Positions 9,139-17,209 of a stretch of 64,000 nucleotides of DNA are shown piece by piece. A model generated the notes under the pieces. That model saw nothing but the letters and a program-made list of their open reading frames with translations, was not told the DNA's origin and searched no databases. Numbering within the stretch: the first letter of the stretch is position 1; every line of letters starts with the position of its first letter. A program made the position numbers and the translations under genes. The stretch comes from Spirochaetaceae bacterium (GTDB lineage: Bacteria; Spirochaetota; Leptospiria; Leptospirales; Leptonemataceae): assembly GCA_002730875.1 (NCBI GenBank), contig PCBI01000005.1, positions 744,001 through 808,000 of the forward strand, in the 5' to 3' direction.

Positions 9139-9161
9139 GCCAAAAAGCGGTCCTTTTTGGC
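9139..9161 (+). terminator. stem-loop after the lipoprotein gene
   Basis: Perfect 9-bp stem GCCAAAAAG / CTTTTTGGC around a 5-nt loop, 12 bp after the stop at 9126. The U-tract lies inside the stem rather than after it, so termination efficiency is uncertain. The rest of the gap to 9344 shows no gene-like frame or recognisable signal. Confidence 0.45.
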
Positions 9162-9344
9162 GCCGACTATCCCGGTTCCGGACGCGCAGCGAGTCCCTGG
9201 GCTCGAACATGAGACTGGCGGGCTCCTGAAGATGCCAGTCCCCGGCGACGACGGAGACATTGAATCGAGCGAGGCCTGAATCAAGGCCAGGCATGGAGTC
9301 ACTGACCAGGGGCGGCGAAGTTCCAGGCTGGCGGCGGCAAACAG

Positions 9345-10535
9345 ATGCAAGACCCTTCAGATCGACAGATTCGCACGGTACCCCGGTCCGTAATCATGCC
9401 CTATCTGGGCGGTTTGATTCTTGTAGGCGCCGCTGTCCTCGTTCTCATCGTTTACAGATCCTATGCCTGGTCCGGTTTTCTAGCTCTGCTGTTCTATGCC
9501 GGTTTTCATAAGCCCCATTACTGGCTTCTGGAAAAAGTAGGGCAACGCCGCACCCTGGCAGCAAGCATCTCCACTCTCACCGTGGTCGCGATCCTGGTGG
9601 GACCTGTTTCCTTTCTCACCAGGCTTCTGATTCTGCAGACCATTGACCTGCTCAACGGAATCAAGGCCTTCCTCTTGAGCGATTGGGCCCTGGAGCTGGC
9701 CTATCGATTTCCGGGCATCGTGTCCTGGATAACGGACGATCCCTTTTTCTGGGTGGAGCTGGAAGCCACCTACGTTCAAATACTGGATCAATACAGTTCT
9801 TATCTGGATCCGGACCGAATTGGAAATCTGGTGGGCGGAGCCTATTCCTTTGTCCTTGGCGGGATGAGCTTTACCCTGGGCTTTGCCGTTAATCTGGTCT
9901 TCGGTTTTATTCTGCTTTTCTTTTTGTTCAAAGATGCCCCGCTTTTCTATCGCGGTCTGGAATCCGCATTGCCTTTTCCGCCGTCCCTTCTGCGAAGCTT
10001 CGTGGATCGGATGAAGCGCACCATTTCGGCGGTGCTTGTGGGCAACGTTTTCGTTTCCATTTTGCAGGGAGTGGCTCTGGGTATTGGATTTGCCATTTGC
10101 GGGGTTCCCAATGCGTTGCTTTACGGAAGCATCGCTGTTGTGTTTTCGATCATACCGGTGGTGGGGACTTCGCCTGTCTGGCTGCCCGCAGTGCTTTACC
10201 TGGCTTTCATCGAGGAAAGCTACGGTCTGGCCTTGTTTCTGGCCATCTATGGACTGGGCATGTTTCTATTTCTCGAAAATATTCTGAAGCCCAAGATCCT
10301 TGACCGAAGGTTAGGGATTCATCCAATGTTTCTATTTTTCTCGATTATTGGCGGTTTGAAAGAGTTCGGAATCACCGGCATCTTCCTGGGGCCGCTGTTT
10401 GTGGCATTGTTTGTTACTCTCTGGAAGATCTATCATATCTGGGATACAACGGAAGACGAAGAAAAGAAGCTGCAGGCCGCGGGCAAGGATCCGGCCAGCG
10501 AGGTAGCGGCTACTCTGGAGGAAAGCGATGGATAA
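9345..10535 (+). CDS. AI-2E/PerM family membrane permease
   Basis: 396-residue polytopic inner-membrane protein with the order of the AI-2E transporter (PerM/YdiK/TqsA) family: two N-terminal membrane helices (~15-45), a third (~65-85), an amphipathic middle region, then a cluster of five or so helices from ~165 to 375. The family-typical end is present: GSIAVVFSIIPVVGTSPVW followed by ENILKPKILDRRLGIHP and LGPLFVALF. Members export small molecules or ions; only a few have been characterised, so the substrate cannot be assigned. The C-terminal tail is charged and cytoplasmic. The gene overlaps the start of xseA by 8 bp. Confidence 0.88.
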   Translation: MQDPSDRQIRTVPRSVIMPYLGGLILVGAAVLVLIVYRSYAWSGFLALLFYAGFHKPHYWLLEKVGQRRTLAASISTLTVVAILVGPVSFLTRLLILQTIDLLNGIKAFLLSDWALELAYRFPGIVSWITDDPFFWVELEATYVQILDQYSSYLDPDRIGNLVGGAYSFVLGGMSFTLGFAVNLVFGFILLFFLFKDAPLFYRGLESALPFPPSLLRSFVDRMKRTISAVLVGNVFVSILQGVALGIGFAICGVPNALLYGSIAVVFSIIPVVGTSPVWLPAVLYLAFIEESYGLALFLAIYGLGMFLFLENILKPKILDRRLGIHPMFLFFSIIGGLKEFGITGIFLGPLFVALFVTLWKIYHIWDTTEDEEKKLQAAGKDPASEVAATLEESDG

Positions 10536-11844
10536 TCTGGCGCGAATCGATACAGTCCAGAACAGCGGCATGGATGTCTGGTCCGTATCGCGACTGAATC
10601 AAACCATTAGCGCCATTCTACAGAGCGAGTCCGCCATCCAGGGGATCTGGCTGGAAGGAGAAATCTTCAACCTTACCTATCACAATAGCGGCCATATCTA
10701 TTTTTCGCTGAAAGATGAGCGATCCACGGTAAACTGCACCTTCTTTCGCGGCGCCAATCAGAAGCTCAAGGGTCTGAGATTGCAGAACGGTATGCAGATA
10801 ATGGCCTATGGCGGGGTCAGCGTCTACCAGCCTCGAGGCAATTACCAATTCAATGTTCAGAAAGTGACTCTGGCCGGCGAAGGGGAGCTGCGACTTCGTA
10901 TTGAGCAGCTCAAGAAAAAACTCCACGACGAGGGGCTGTTCAGTCCGGAGAAAAAGCGACCCATTCCCTTTCTGCCGCTCACCATCGGTGTAGCTACAGC
11001 ATCCACCGGCGCCGCCATTCAAGATATTATTCGAGTATCTCGATCGCGTTTTCCCGAGATTAACATACTGCTGGCGCCCTGTGTGGTCCAGGGCGAAGGC
11101 GCGGTGCCCAGCATTGTGGCTGCCATTGAAGCATTAAACGATCCATCCCTGGGCGTTGACGTTATCATCGCCGGCAGGGGCGGCGGTTCCTTCGAAGACC
11201 TGATGGCCTTTAACGAAGAACAGGTAGTGCGAGCGTATGCGAATTCCAGGCTGCCCATAGTGAGCGCGGTAGGGCATGAGATAGACTCCCCGCTTACCGA
11301 CCTGGCCGCCGATGCCTATGCTCCAACACCCAGCGCCGCTGCAGAGCGAGTGGTGCCGGTACGTCAGGACCTGGAACAGATGCTGGATGATGCAGATTAC
11401 CGCATGGCCAGCGCCCTTTCGCAGAGGCTGCGCAATGTAAAGGAAAGGGTTCAACGGGTTTCCACCTCCGGCGTTTATGAGAACCCAATGGCCATCCTGA
11501 GGCATCCTTCCGAACGGCTACAATGGCAGCTTCGGGAGATGCAGACAAGTATGCAGAGCATCCATGTGCAATCTTTGCGCGGATTGGAGCGATTCAGTCA
11601 TCTTTCGGTTTTGTATCAACGGGAGCTGGACCGGCATTCGCGCCGGTACTCCTTGCTGGCAGAACGACTGGATAATTACAGTCCCCTGGGTACGCTAAAA
11701 CGAGGGTTTTCGGTGGTGCGGGATACAGAAGGCAAGGTAGTGCGTAGATTCGATTCGCTAAAGCCGGATCAAGAAGTGGAATTGCTATTTGCCGAAGGCA
11801 AGGCCCGAGCAAGGATCGAGAAGGTACAGAAGGATTGGAACTAA
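10528..11844 (+). CDS. xseA: exodeoxyribonuclease VII large subunit
   Basis: Catalytic subunit of ExoVII, which degrades single-stranded DNA to acid-soluble oligonucleotides in both directions. Domain order: OB-fold (~12-115, with GEIFNLTYHNSGHIYFSLKD), then the catalytic region with GVATASTGAAIQDII, the IIAGRGGGSFEDLMAFN motif and AVGHEIDSPLTDLAADAYAPTPSAAAE, then the coiled-coil and the C-terminal PLGTLKRGFSVVRD. Length 438 aa is normal. The start overlaps the upstream permease gene by 8 bp. The small subunit XseB, which often follows directly, is not encoded in the 112 bp downstream, so it must lie elsewhere in the genome. Confidence 0.95.
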   Translation: MDNLARIDTVQNSGMDVWSVSRLNQTISAILQSESAIQGIWLEGEIFNLTYHNSGHIYFSLKDERSTVNCTFFRGANQKLKGLRLQNGMQIMAYGGVSVYQPRGNYQFNVQKVTLAGEGELRLRIEQLKKKLHDEGLFSPEKKRPIPFLPLTIGVATASTGAAIQDIIRVSRSRFPEINILLAPCVVQGEGAVPSIVAAIEALNDPSLGVDVIIAGRGGGSFEDLMAFNEEQVVRAYANSRLPIVSAVGHEIDSPLTDLAADAYAPTPSAAAERVVPVRQDLEQMLDDADYRMASALSQRLRNVKERVQRVSTSGVYENPMAILRHPSERLQWQLREMQTSMQSIHVQSLRGLERFSHLSVLYQRELDRHSRRYSLLAERLDNYSPLGTLKRGFSVVRDTEGKVVRRFDSLKPDQEVELLFAEGKARARIEKVQKDWN

Positions 11845-11956
11845 AGCCGGGGCGAATGCCTTGAGCCAGGACCCGGGTGAAGCGAAAGCAAGACCAGTCC
11901 GATGGGAATGAAAAAAACGGCCTGAAAGACGGTTCCGGAGTGAGAAGGCGCGGGCC

Positions 11957-12196
11957 CTAAAGGCCGGCGGCTATGGGCACATAATCCCGGTTTTCTTTGT
12001 TGTAGAGTTCTACATCCAGCGAGCGGATAAAGGCGGCGGGATCGGAGAAAATACGGGTTTTCAGTTTTCTTACGTTGTGCTTTCTTCCGCTGTAGACGTC
12101 ATAGAAAAGAAAGCCAAAGAGGTCTTCGCCCATCTCTACACGTACCAGGTGCCCGGCCCGGTTGCCCGTGGTATTTTTCAGCCAGATGGAAGACAT
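11957..12196 (-). CDS. small conserved-looking protein of unknown function
   Basis: 79 codons from an ATG at 12196, preceded by GGAAG about 12 bp upstream. The product has no signal or membrane segment. Its composition is protein-like (VEMGEDLFGFLFYDVYSGRKH, then FIRSLDVELYNKENRDYVP), with a regular hydrophobic pattern and no low complexity. No competing long frame exists in this gap, and the gene lies alone between the + strand genes xseA and queE. I do not recognise a family; a small ligand- or nucleic-acid-binding beta domain is conceivable but unsupported. Confidence 0.55.
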   Translation of the reverse strand: MSSIWLKNTTGNRAGHLVRVEMGEDLFGFLFYDVYSGRKHNVRKLKTRIFSDPAAFIRSLDVELYNKENRDYVPIAAGL

Positions 12197-12243
12197 TTCA
12201 GTCGCAACTTCCAGGAATTTCTTTCAAGTACAAGCATTTTTTT

Positions 12244-12972
12244 ATGAAAAAGATCGAAAACAGGTCGATAATCGGCGATTCGCAACTCACCGAACGGGAA
12301 GCTACGGCAGACCGCGATTCCGGAAGTTCTGAGCGCTTCCTGAAGCTCTCCGAGGTTTATGGAACTTTGCAGGGCGAAGGATCCCATAGCGGGTTGCCCT
12401 GCTTTTTTCTGCGCCTGGCGGTTTGCGACATCCGGTGCAGTTGGTGCGATACTCCGGACTCCTGGACCGGCGGCGCATGGAAATCCAGAGCCGAGATTCT
12501 CGCAATGATTCCGGATAACATGCAACTGGTGCAGATTACGGGCGGCGAACCGGTGCTTCAGATGAAGCGCCTGCGGTTATTGATGGAGGATCTGCACGAG
12601 CGGGGAAAGAAGATACTTCTGGAAACCGGCGGGCATCGTAATCTGTCCGAGGTGCCGGAATTCGTTCACATCATTATGGACATAAAACTTCCCTCTTCAG
12701 GCGAAGATGGGCATCCATTTGAGGATAATTTCCCATATCTGAAAGCCACCGACGAAATCAAATTTGTGGTCCAGGACGAGCGAGATTTTCGCGCAGCCGT
12801 GGACTGGATCGAGCGCCACAACCTGGATCGACGGTTCCAGCTTCTCGTGTCTCCGGTGCCAGGTCTGGATCTTAAGAAGCTTGCCGCATGGGTGCTGGAG
12901 ACAAAGTTGACCATGAGGCTCCAGGTTCAGTTGCACAAGTACATCTGGGGGCCGGATGCAAAAATGGTCTAG
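12244..12972 (+). CDS. queE: 7-carboxy-7-deazaguanine synthase (QueE)
   Basis: Radical SAM enzyme that contracts 6-carboxytetrahydropterin to 7-carboxy-7-deazaguanine in queuosine (preQ0) synthesis. The [4Fe-4S] ligands are C61, C65 and C68 (CX3CX2C, CDIRCSWC). The substrate-recognition start LSEVYGTLQGEG and the SAM-binding GGEPVLQ are typical of QueE. The first ~33 residues are an extra polar extension compared with the usual family start near LKLSEV, so the true start may be uncertain, although no later Met is available before the motif. queD follows after 3 bp and queC overlaps closely, making a pathway operon. Confidence 0.95.
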   Translation: MKKIENRSIIGDSQLTEREATADRDSGSSERFLKLSEVYGTLQGEGSHSGLPCFFLRLAVCDIRCSWCDTPDSWTGGAWKSRAEILAMIPDNMQLVQITGGEPVLQMKRLRLLMEDLHERGKKILLETGGHRNLSEVPEFVHIIMDIKLPSSGEDGHPFEDNFPYLKATDEIKFVVQDERDFRAAVDWIERHNLDRRFQLLVSPVPGLDLKKLAAWVLETKLTMRLQVQLHKYIWGPDAKMV

Positions 12973-12975
12973 CGA

Positions 12976-13356
12976 ATGAGTCAGGAAGTGGAAATAGTTA
13001 AGAAGTACCGTTTCGAAGCGGCCCATTATCTTCCCAACGTTCCGGAGGGGCACAAATGCCGGCGCATGCATGGGCATTCTTTTCGCTTTGAACTGGTGCT
13101 CCGAGGCCCGGTGGAGCCGGATACCGGATGGTTGATCGACTTCGGCGACATCAGCAAGGTGGTTAAGCCGCTCATCGAGAATCATCTGGATCACTACCTC
13201 TTGAACGAAGTAGAAGGCCTGGAAAACCCTACCAGCGAGCAGATCTCGATCTGGCTCTGGAACCGAATCAAGCCGCACCTTTCGGCTCTGTCCGAAGTGG
13301 TCGTTCATGAGACCTGCACCGCTCGTTGCATCTACCGGGGGCCCGGAGATAGCTGA
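12976..13356 (+). CDS. queD: 6-carboxytetrahydropterin synthase (QueD)
   Basis: Converts 7,8-dihydroneopterin triphosphate to 6-carboxy-5,6,7,8-tetrahydropterin, the substrate of QueE. Zinc ligands are H17, H32 and H34 (AAHYLP and HGH), and the catalytic Cys is C28 in KCRRMHGHSF. The later motif NPTSEQISIWLW and the C-terminal VHETCTARCIY are also characteristic. 126 residues is a normal length. It starts 3 bp after queE and ends 1 bp before the queC ATG. The three genes encode consecutive steps; the GTP cyclohydrolase that supplies the substrate is not in the window. Confidence 0.95.
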   Translation: MSQEVEIVKKYRFEAAHYLPNVPEGHKCRRMHGHSFRFELVLRGPVEPDTGWLIDFGDISKVVKPLIENHLDHYLLNEVEGLENPTSEQISIWLWNRIKPHLSALSEVVVHETCTARCIYRGPGDS

Positions 13357-13357
13357 T

Positions 13358-14122
13358 ATGGACCCGGAATCGCTGCTTTCCGGACCGGAGCTTTCGGGGC
13401 AGGGCTGCGTGGTACTCCTGAGCGGCGGCCTGGATTCTGTCACCACATTATACTACGCTCGGTCCCGGGGGCTAAGACTCCATGCCATTTCCTTCGACTA
13501 TGGCCAGAAGCATAGCATTGAGCTAAAGCGGGCCACAAATGTGGCGGCGCAAGTAGGCGTGGAAGATCATAGCATCATCCAGCTTGACACCGGGGTGTTT
13601 CAAAAGAGTGCCCTTACAGATAGAGGCATTCCAGTGCCCGAAGACCAGTACTCCGAACAAAGCAATTCAGAAAACCAGGGCCCCGACGGCGCCTTGCCAA
13701 AAATCCCGACTCAAACAATCCCAATCACCTATGTGCCTGGCCGAAACATTCTATTTCTGAGCTATGCTCTGTCCTATTGTGAAAGCCGGGACCTGGATCA
13801 CATCTTCATCGGCGCCAACGCCGTAGATTACTCCGGCTATCCGGATTGCCGACCGGAGTTCATTAAAGCGTTTCAGACCATGGCCAACCTGGGAACACGT
13901 TCGGGTCAGGAAGGAAAGGGGATTCGAATCCAGGCTCCTTTGATTCAGCTGACGAAGGCACAGATCATAACCCTGGGACTGAAGCTGGGCGTTGACTACT
14001 CCCTGACTTCCAGTTGCTATCAGCCTGGCTCAAACGGGCAGCCCTGCGGCAAGTGCGACAGCTGCATTATTCGGGCTCGTGGATTTGCCGCCGCCGGCGC
14101 TGTGGACCCCCTTACGGCTTGA
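13358..14122 (+). CDS. queC: 7-cyano-7-deazaguanine synthase (QueC)
   Basis: ATP-dependent amidation and dehydration of 7-carboxy-7-deazaguanine to preQ0. The PP-loop SGGLDS lies at residues 22-27. The C-terminal zinc site is visible as SSCYQPG plus CGKCDSC, and ITYVPGRNILFLS and IFIGANAVDYSGYPDCRPEF are family signatures. I chose the ATG at 13358, directly after the queD stop; an in-frame ATG at 13307 lies inside queD and would add 17 atypical residues. There is a ~20-residue polar insertion (EDQYSEQSNSENQ region) before the conserved IPTQTIPITYVPG segment. Confidence 0.95.
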   Translation: MDPESLLSGPELSGQGCVVLLSGGLDSVTTLYYARSRGLRLHAISFDYGQKHSIELKRATNVAAQVGVEDHSIIQLDTGVFQKSALTDRGIPVPEDQYSEQSNSENQGPDGALPKIPTQTIPITYVPGRNILFLSYALSYCESRDLDHIFIGANAVDYSGYPDCRPEFIKAFQTMANLGTRSGQEGKGIRIQAPLIQLTKAQIITLGLKLGVDYSLTSSCYQPGSNGQPCGKCDSCIIRARGFAAAGAVDPLTA

Positions 14123-14152
14123 CAGCAATGTCATGGGTCGCTCACTGATTCT

Positions 14153-14896
14153 ATGTCTTCAGTTCTTGGTGTAATCCCTGCAAGGTATGGAAGCACTCGA
14201 TTTCCGGGAAAGGTGCTGGCAAAGATAGGAAATTGGCCCATGGTCCGGTATGTCTATGAGGCTGCTCGTCAATGCACCACTCTGGACCATCTGGTTATCG
14301 CCACCGACGATGAGCGGGTTCGCGATGCTGTTCAGGAATTCGGAGCCGAATGCTTGATGACTCAGGACACCCACAAAAGCGGCACCGACCGATTGGCCGA
14401 GGTGGCCGACTACTACAAAGACTACGACATTCTGGTCAACATTCAGGGCGACGAGCCGGGTATCGAGCCCGAACTTATTAACGGAGTTGTGCAGCTCAAA
14501 AAGGATCATCCGGAATGGGAAGTGGCCACCGCCGCCCGTCCGTTCCAGGAAAATGAAGATCCTTTGCAGCCGAACCGAGTTAAGGTTACGCTGAGTAGAA
14601 AACAGAGAGCGCTTTATTTTTCCCGTTCGCTTATTCCCTTTCCTCGCAACAAGACATCGCAAACGGTCTATCTTCACCTGGGGATCTACGCTTATCAACG
14701 GGATTTCCTGATGAGATTTACAACCCTGCCTGTTTCTCTACTGGAAGACACCGAATCCCTGGAGCAACTAAGGGTTCTGGAAAATGATTACAACATGGGA
14801 GTCTTCCTGGTGGATGGTTCGCTGCCGGGAGTGGATACCGCCGAAGACCTGGCCAGCATTACCGGGATATTCAAGCAAAAAGGCATGTTACGGTGA
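14153..14896 (+). CDS. kdsB: 3-deoxy-manno-octulosonate cytidylyltransferase
   Basis: Activates KDO as CMP-KDO for the inner core of lipopolysaccharide. The N-terminal nucleotide-binding signature VIPARYGSTRFPGKVLA is at residues 7-23, DYDILVNIQGDEP carries the metal-binding Asp, and LYFSRSLIPFPR and the terminal DGSLPGVDTAEDL motif complete the family. Length 247 aa is standard. Its presence implies an LPS-bearing outer membrane. The stop overlaps the GTG start of the next gene (GTGA at 14893-14896), so the two are probably co-translated. Confidence 0.96.
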   Translation: MSSVLGVIPARYGSTRFPGKVLAKIGNWPMVRYVYEAARQCTTLDHLVIATDDERVRDAVQEFGAECLMTQDTHKSGTDRLAEVADYYKDYDILVNIQGDEPGIEPELINGVVQLKKDHPEWEVATAARPFQENEDPLQPNRVKVTLSRKQRALYFSRSLIPFPRNKTSQTVYLHLGIYAYQRDFLMRFTTLPVSLLEDTESLEQLRVLENDYNMGVFLVDGSLPGVDTAEDLASITGIFKQKGMLR

Positions 14897-16122
14897 CGGT
14901 ACGTGAGATCCTCCAGGACATAGTTGAGCAAATACGAAAAGCCAACAAATCCAAGGATGGGGAACGCATTCCCACTTCCGATGATCTTGTACGACTACTG
15001 AGTTCCGAGTACGCTCTCGATACCGATACCATACGCTACTATCTTCGCGTCCTTTCCGACGCCCATTACATAATCACGATTCACTTTGTAGAAGCCGACG
15101 AAAGACTGATGATTAGCGGCATAAATGGCTACGTTGTGGCCGAGCCGGGGATAGTCGAAGAGGTCAAGAGCTATGCCTACAGGTTGCTGGAGCAGACCTA
15201 CGAGGCTCAGTTCTATCGCAGGAAGCAGGCCACCCTCATCATCCGCGAGATGATGACGGACGTTAAAAGATACAACAACACTCCCATTGGGAAAGCTCTG
15301 AATGCCGCCTTAATGCTGCAGCAATACGATTCCGTAATTGAGAGTCATCAGGGAGAATTCTCCGATCAATGGAAGTCCTCCAGGCTGGCCGAGTTGCTCC
15401 CAGGACTGAATCAGGATTCCAATCAGGCCGCCACTACTCCGGTTATCTCTTCCGAGGATACCTTCGTATCTCCGGATATAGAAAGTCATCGAGCAGTGGA
15501 TTCCGAGGCCTATCGTAATCTGGAAAAGATGGATCTGTCTGGTTCCTGGGGAAAAGCCGTGAACAAGTACGGAGTGAACTTCCTGCTTCGCATCCATTTA
15601 CGGAAGTATGAATTCGATCGAATTCGCAAGCTCATAAAGCAGAAGAAGATTGCCCGATACGAGGACTTAAGGTTTGTTCGGGACTCGGTGCGAAAGATGG
15701 AGGATCGCACATTTGAAGACCCGATGCTGCAATACTATCAAAACGATATGACGGAGCTCCGTCGATTGGCCCAGATTAAGCTGAACCAGATTACCCTGGC
15801 TCGACAGCAGGCCGGACTTGCGGACGTCCAGTTGCAATCAACTGTGGCCAATCGCGTGGATCATCCCCATTCTGTCGAAGAGACTATCGCGCCTCCGGGG
15901 CCCGCCGGGCAACGGTCTAGTCCCAGCAGCTCCTTAAGCGGCTATTCCATGGACAGTCTTCCGGACCTGGACGCTGTGGCTAACGGCGACGAGGATGCCA
16001 GCGTGACTTTGCCGGACTCCGTGGCGGATTCGCCTATTCCGCCGGACCTGGATCCCGGGGAAGATATTAGCGACTCGGAAGCCGGGGCTTACGATGAATC
16101 CTCGGAGGGCGAAGACTACTGA
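14893..16122 (+). CDS. conserved unknown protein with winged-helix-like N-terminus
   Basis: GTG start overlapping kdsB by 4 bp. The first ~70 residues (ILQDIVEQIRKAN..., TSDDLVRLLSSEYALDTDTIRYYLRVLSDAHYI) look like a helix-turn-helix or winged-helix module in which short helices precede a strand pair. The middle (~75-310) is helical and charged (YRRKQATLIIREMM; RKLIKQKKIARYEDLRFVRDS). The last ~100 residues are acidic, Pro/Ser/Asp-rich and predicted disordered. No membrane segment or catalytic motif. DNA-binding is an inference from the N-terminal pattern only. It closes the queE-to-kdsB run of genes. Confidence 0.7.
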   Translation: MTVREILQDIVEQIRKANKSKDGERIPTSDDLVRLLSSEYALDTDTIRYYLRVLSDAHYIITIHFVEADERLMISGINGYVVAEPGIVEEVKSYAYRLLEQTYEAQFYRRKQATLIIREMMTDVKRYNNTPIGKALNAALMLQQYDSVIESHQGEFSDQWKSSRLAELLPGLNQDSNQAATTPVISSEDTFVSPDIESHRAVDSEAYRNLEKMDLSGSWGKAVNKYGVNFLLRIHLRKYEFDRIRKLIKQKKIARYEDLRFVRDSVRKMEDRTFEDPMLQYYQNDMTELRRLAQIKLNQITLARQQAGLADVQLQSTVANRVDHPHSVEETIAPPGPAGQRSSPSSSLSGYSMDSLPDLDAVANGDEDASVTLPDSVADSPIPPDLDPGEDISDSEAGAYDESSEGEDY

Positions 16123-16140
16123 ATTGGGCCACGGGCGTTA

Positions 16141-16163
16141 AGGCGAGCTATCCGCACTCGCCT
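16141..16163 (+). terminator. stem-loop between convergent genes
   Basis: Inverted repeat AGGCGAG / CTCGCCT (7 bp, 9-nt loop), 18 bp after the stop at 16122 and 19 bp before the 3' end of the convergent SDR gene at 16183. On the + strand it is followed by a pyrimidine-rich but not U-only stretch. A bidirectional, imperfect terminator is the most likely role. Confidence 0.35.
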
Positions 16164-16182
16164 CCCCGGTTCTTTCCCTGCT

Positions 16183-17034
16183 TTACTCTTTTCCTTTTCG
16201 AACGCGCTGCTTCAGCAAATCGTCGATTTTCAGCGGATCCACTGCTCCGCGATGAGGACTGAGGGCTTCGCCGCCATCCATGATATAGATTGAGCCGGTG
16301 ATCCATTTGCCGGCATCGGAAGCCATAAAAACAGCCAGGTTGCCAATTTCTTCCGGATGACCGGAACGTCCGAGGGGGATCGTGGCTTCCCATTGATCAA
16401 AGTCCCCGCCCATTTCGAAGGCTTTGGAAACCCCTTCCGTGATAATGGGGCCTGGAGCGATTGCGTTTACGCGAATACCCTTATGAGCCCACTCCAGAGC
16501 CAGGGTCTTGGTCAAAGCATCGATTCCGGACTTTGCGGCCGTAGCCGGAGCCATACCCACCCAGCCATTGTGATGGAGAGTCATGGAAACGCTGATGATT
16601 ACTCCGCCATTGTCTTTCATGTACTTGTGGGCGGCCCGGGAACAATAGAAAGTACCGTTCAGGTCGATGTCGATAACTGCATGCCAGAGCTTGTCGCGTA
16701 GTTTATGGGCCGGGAAGTAGAAGTTTCCCGCCGCGTTGTTGATAAGAATGTCGATTTTGCCCATCTGCTCGGCGGCTTCCGCAAACATGCGGTTCACGTC
16801 CGAAGACTCCACCACGTTCAAGGGCAGGCCGATAGCTTTGATACCGAACTCATCGGCCAGCTTTTTGGCTTCTTCTTCACAGCGCTCTTTGCGGCGTGAA
16901 GCGATTACAATGTCCGCTCCGGCCATGGCCAGGCGACGGGCAATGCCGTTTCCGATACCGGAGGAACCTCCAGTAACTACGGCTACTTTACCTTTAAGTA
17001 TGTCTTTTTGAAAAACGTTAGCAGGTGCATCCAT
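16183..17034 (-). CDS. SDR-family 2,4-dienoyl-CoA reductase-like oxidoreductase
   Basis: Rossmann-fold short-chain dehydrogenase with the NAD(P)-binding TGGSSGIG (~21-28) and NNAAGNF. The classical YxxxK is replaced: the active-site Lys lies in ATAAKSG with Ala at the Tyr position, and the flanking ALTKTLALEWAHKGIRVNAIAPGPI pattern matches the 2,4-dienoyl-CoA / trans-2-enoyl-CoA reductase branch (DECR/PECR), which uses a different Tyr. Such enzymes remove double bonds from unsaturated acyl-CoAs during beta-oxidation. This fits the enoyl-CoA hydratase at 36.4 kb and a lifestyle on fatty acids. The neighbouring minus-strand MDR gene is 175 bp upstream. Length 283 aa is typical. Confidence 0.85.
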   Translation of the reverse strand: MDAPANVFQKDILKGKVAVVTGGSSGIGNGIARRLAMAGADIVIASRRKERCEEEAKKLADEFGIKAIGLPLNVVESSDVNRMFAEAAEQMGKIDILINNAAGNFYFPAHKLRDKLWHAVIDIDLNGTFYCSRAAHKYMKDNGGVIISVSMTLHHNGWVGMAPATAAKSGIDALTKTLALEWAHKGIRVNAIAPGPIITEGVSKAFEMGGDFDQWEATIPLGRSGHPEEIGNLAVFMASDAGKWITGSIYIMDGGEALSPHRGAVDPLKIDDLLKQRVRKGKE

Positions 17035-17209
17035 TCAGGCATGTTGACTGAAAAATCAATCAGGGCAAGCCTTTTCATTAACCTGACGATTCCGTTTTTA
17101 ATGCGGAGATCCAAAGGGCGGCCTCTCTATGTTAGCTGATTTGCATGCGGGAGCGCTATTCTTTCCTCTGCACTGGCTGAGGGATGCAAAGGCTCCGATT
17201 GCAGGATTC

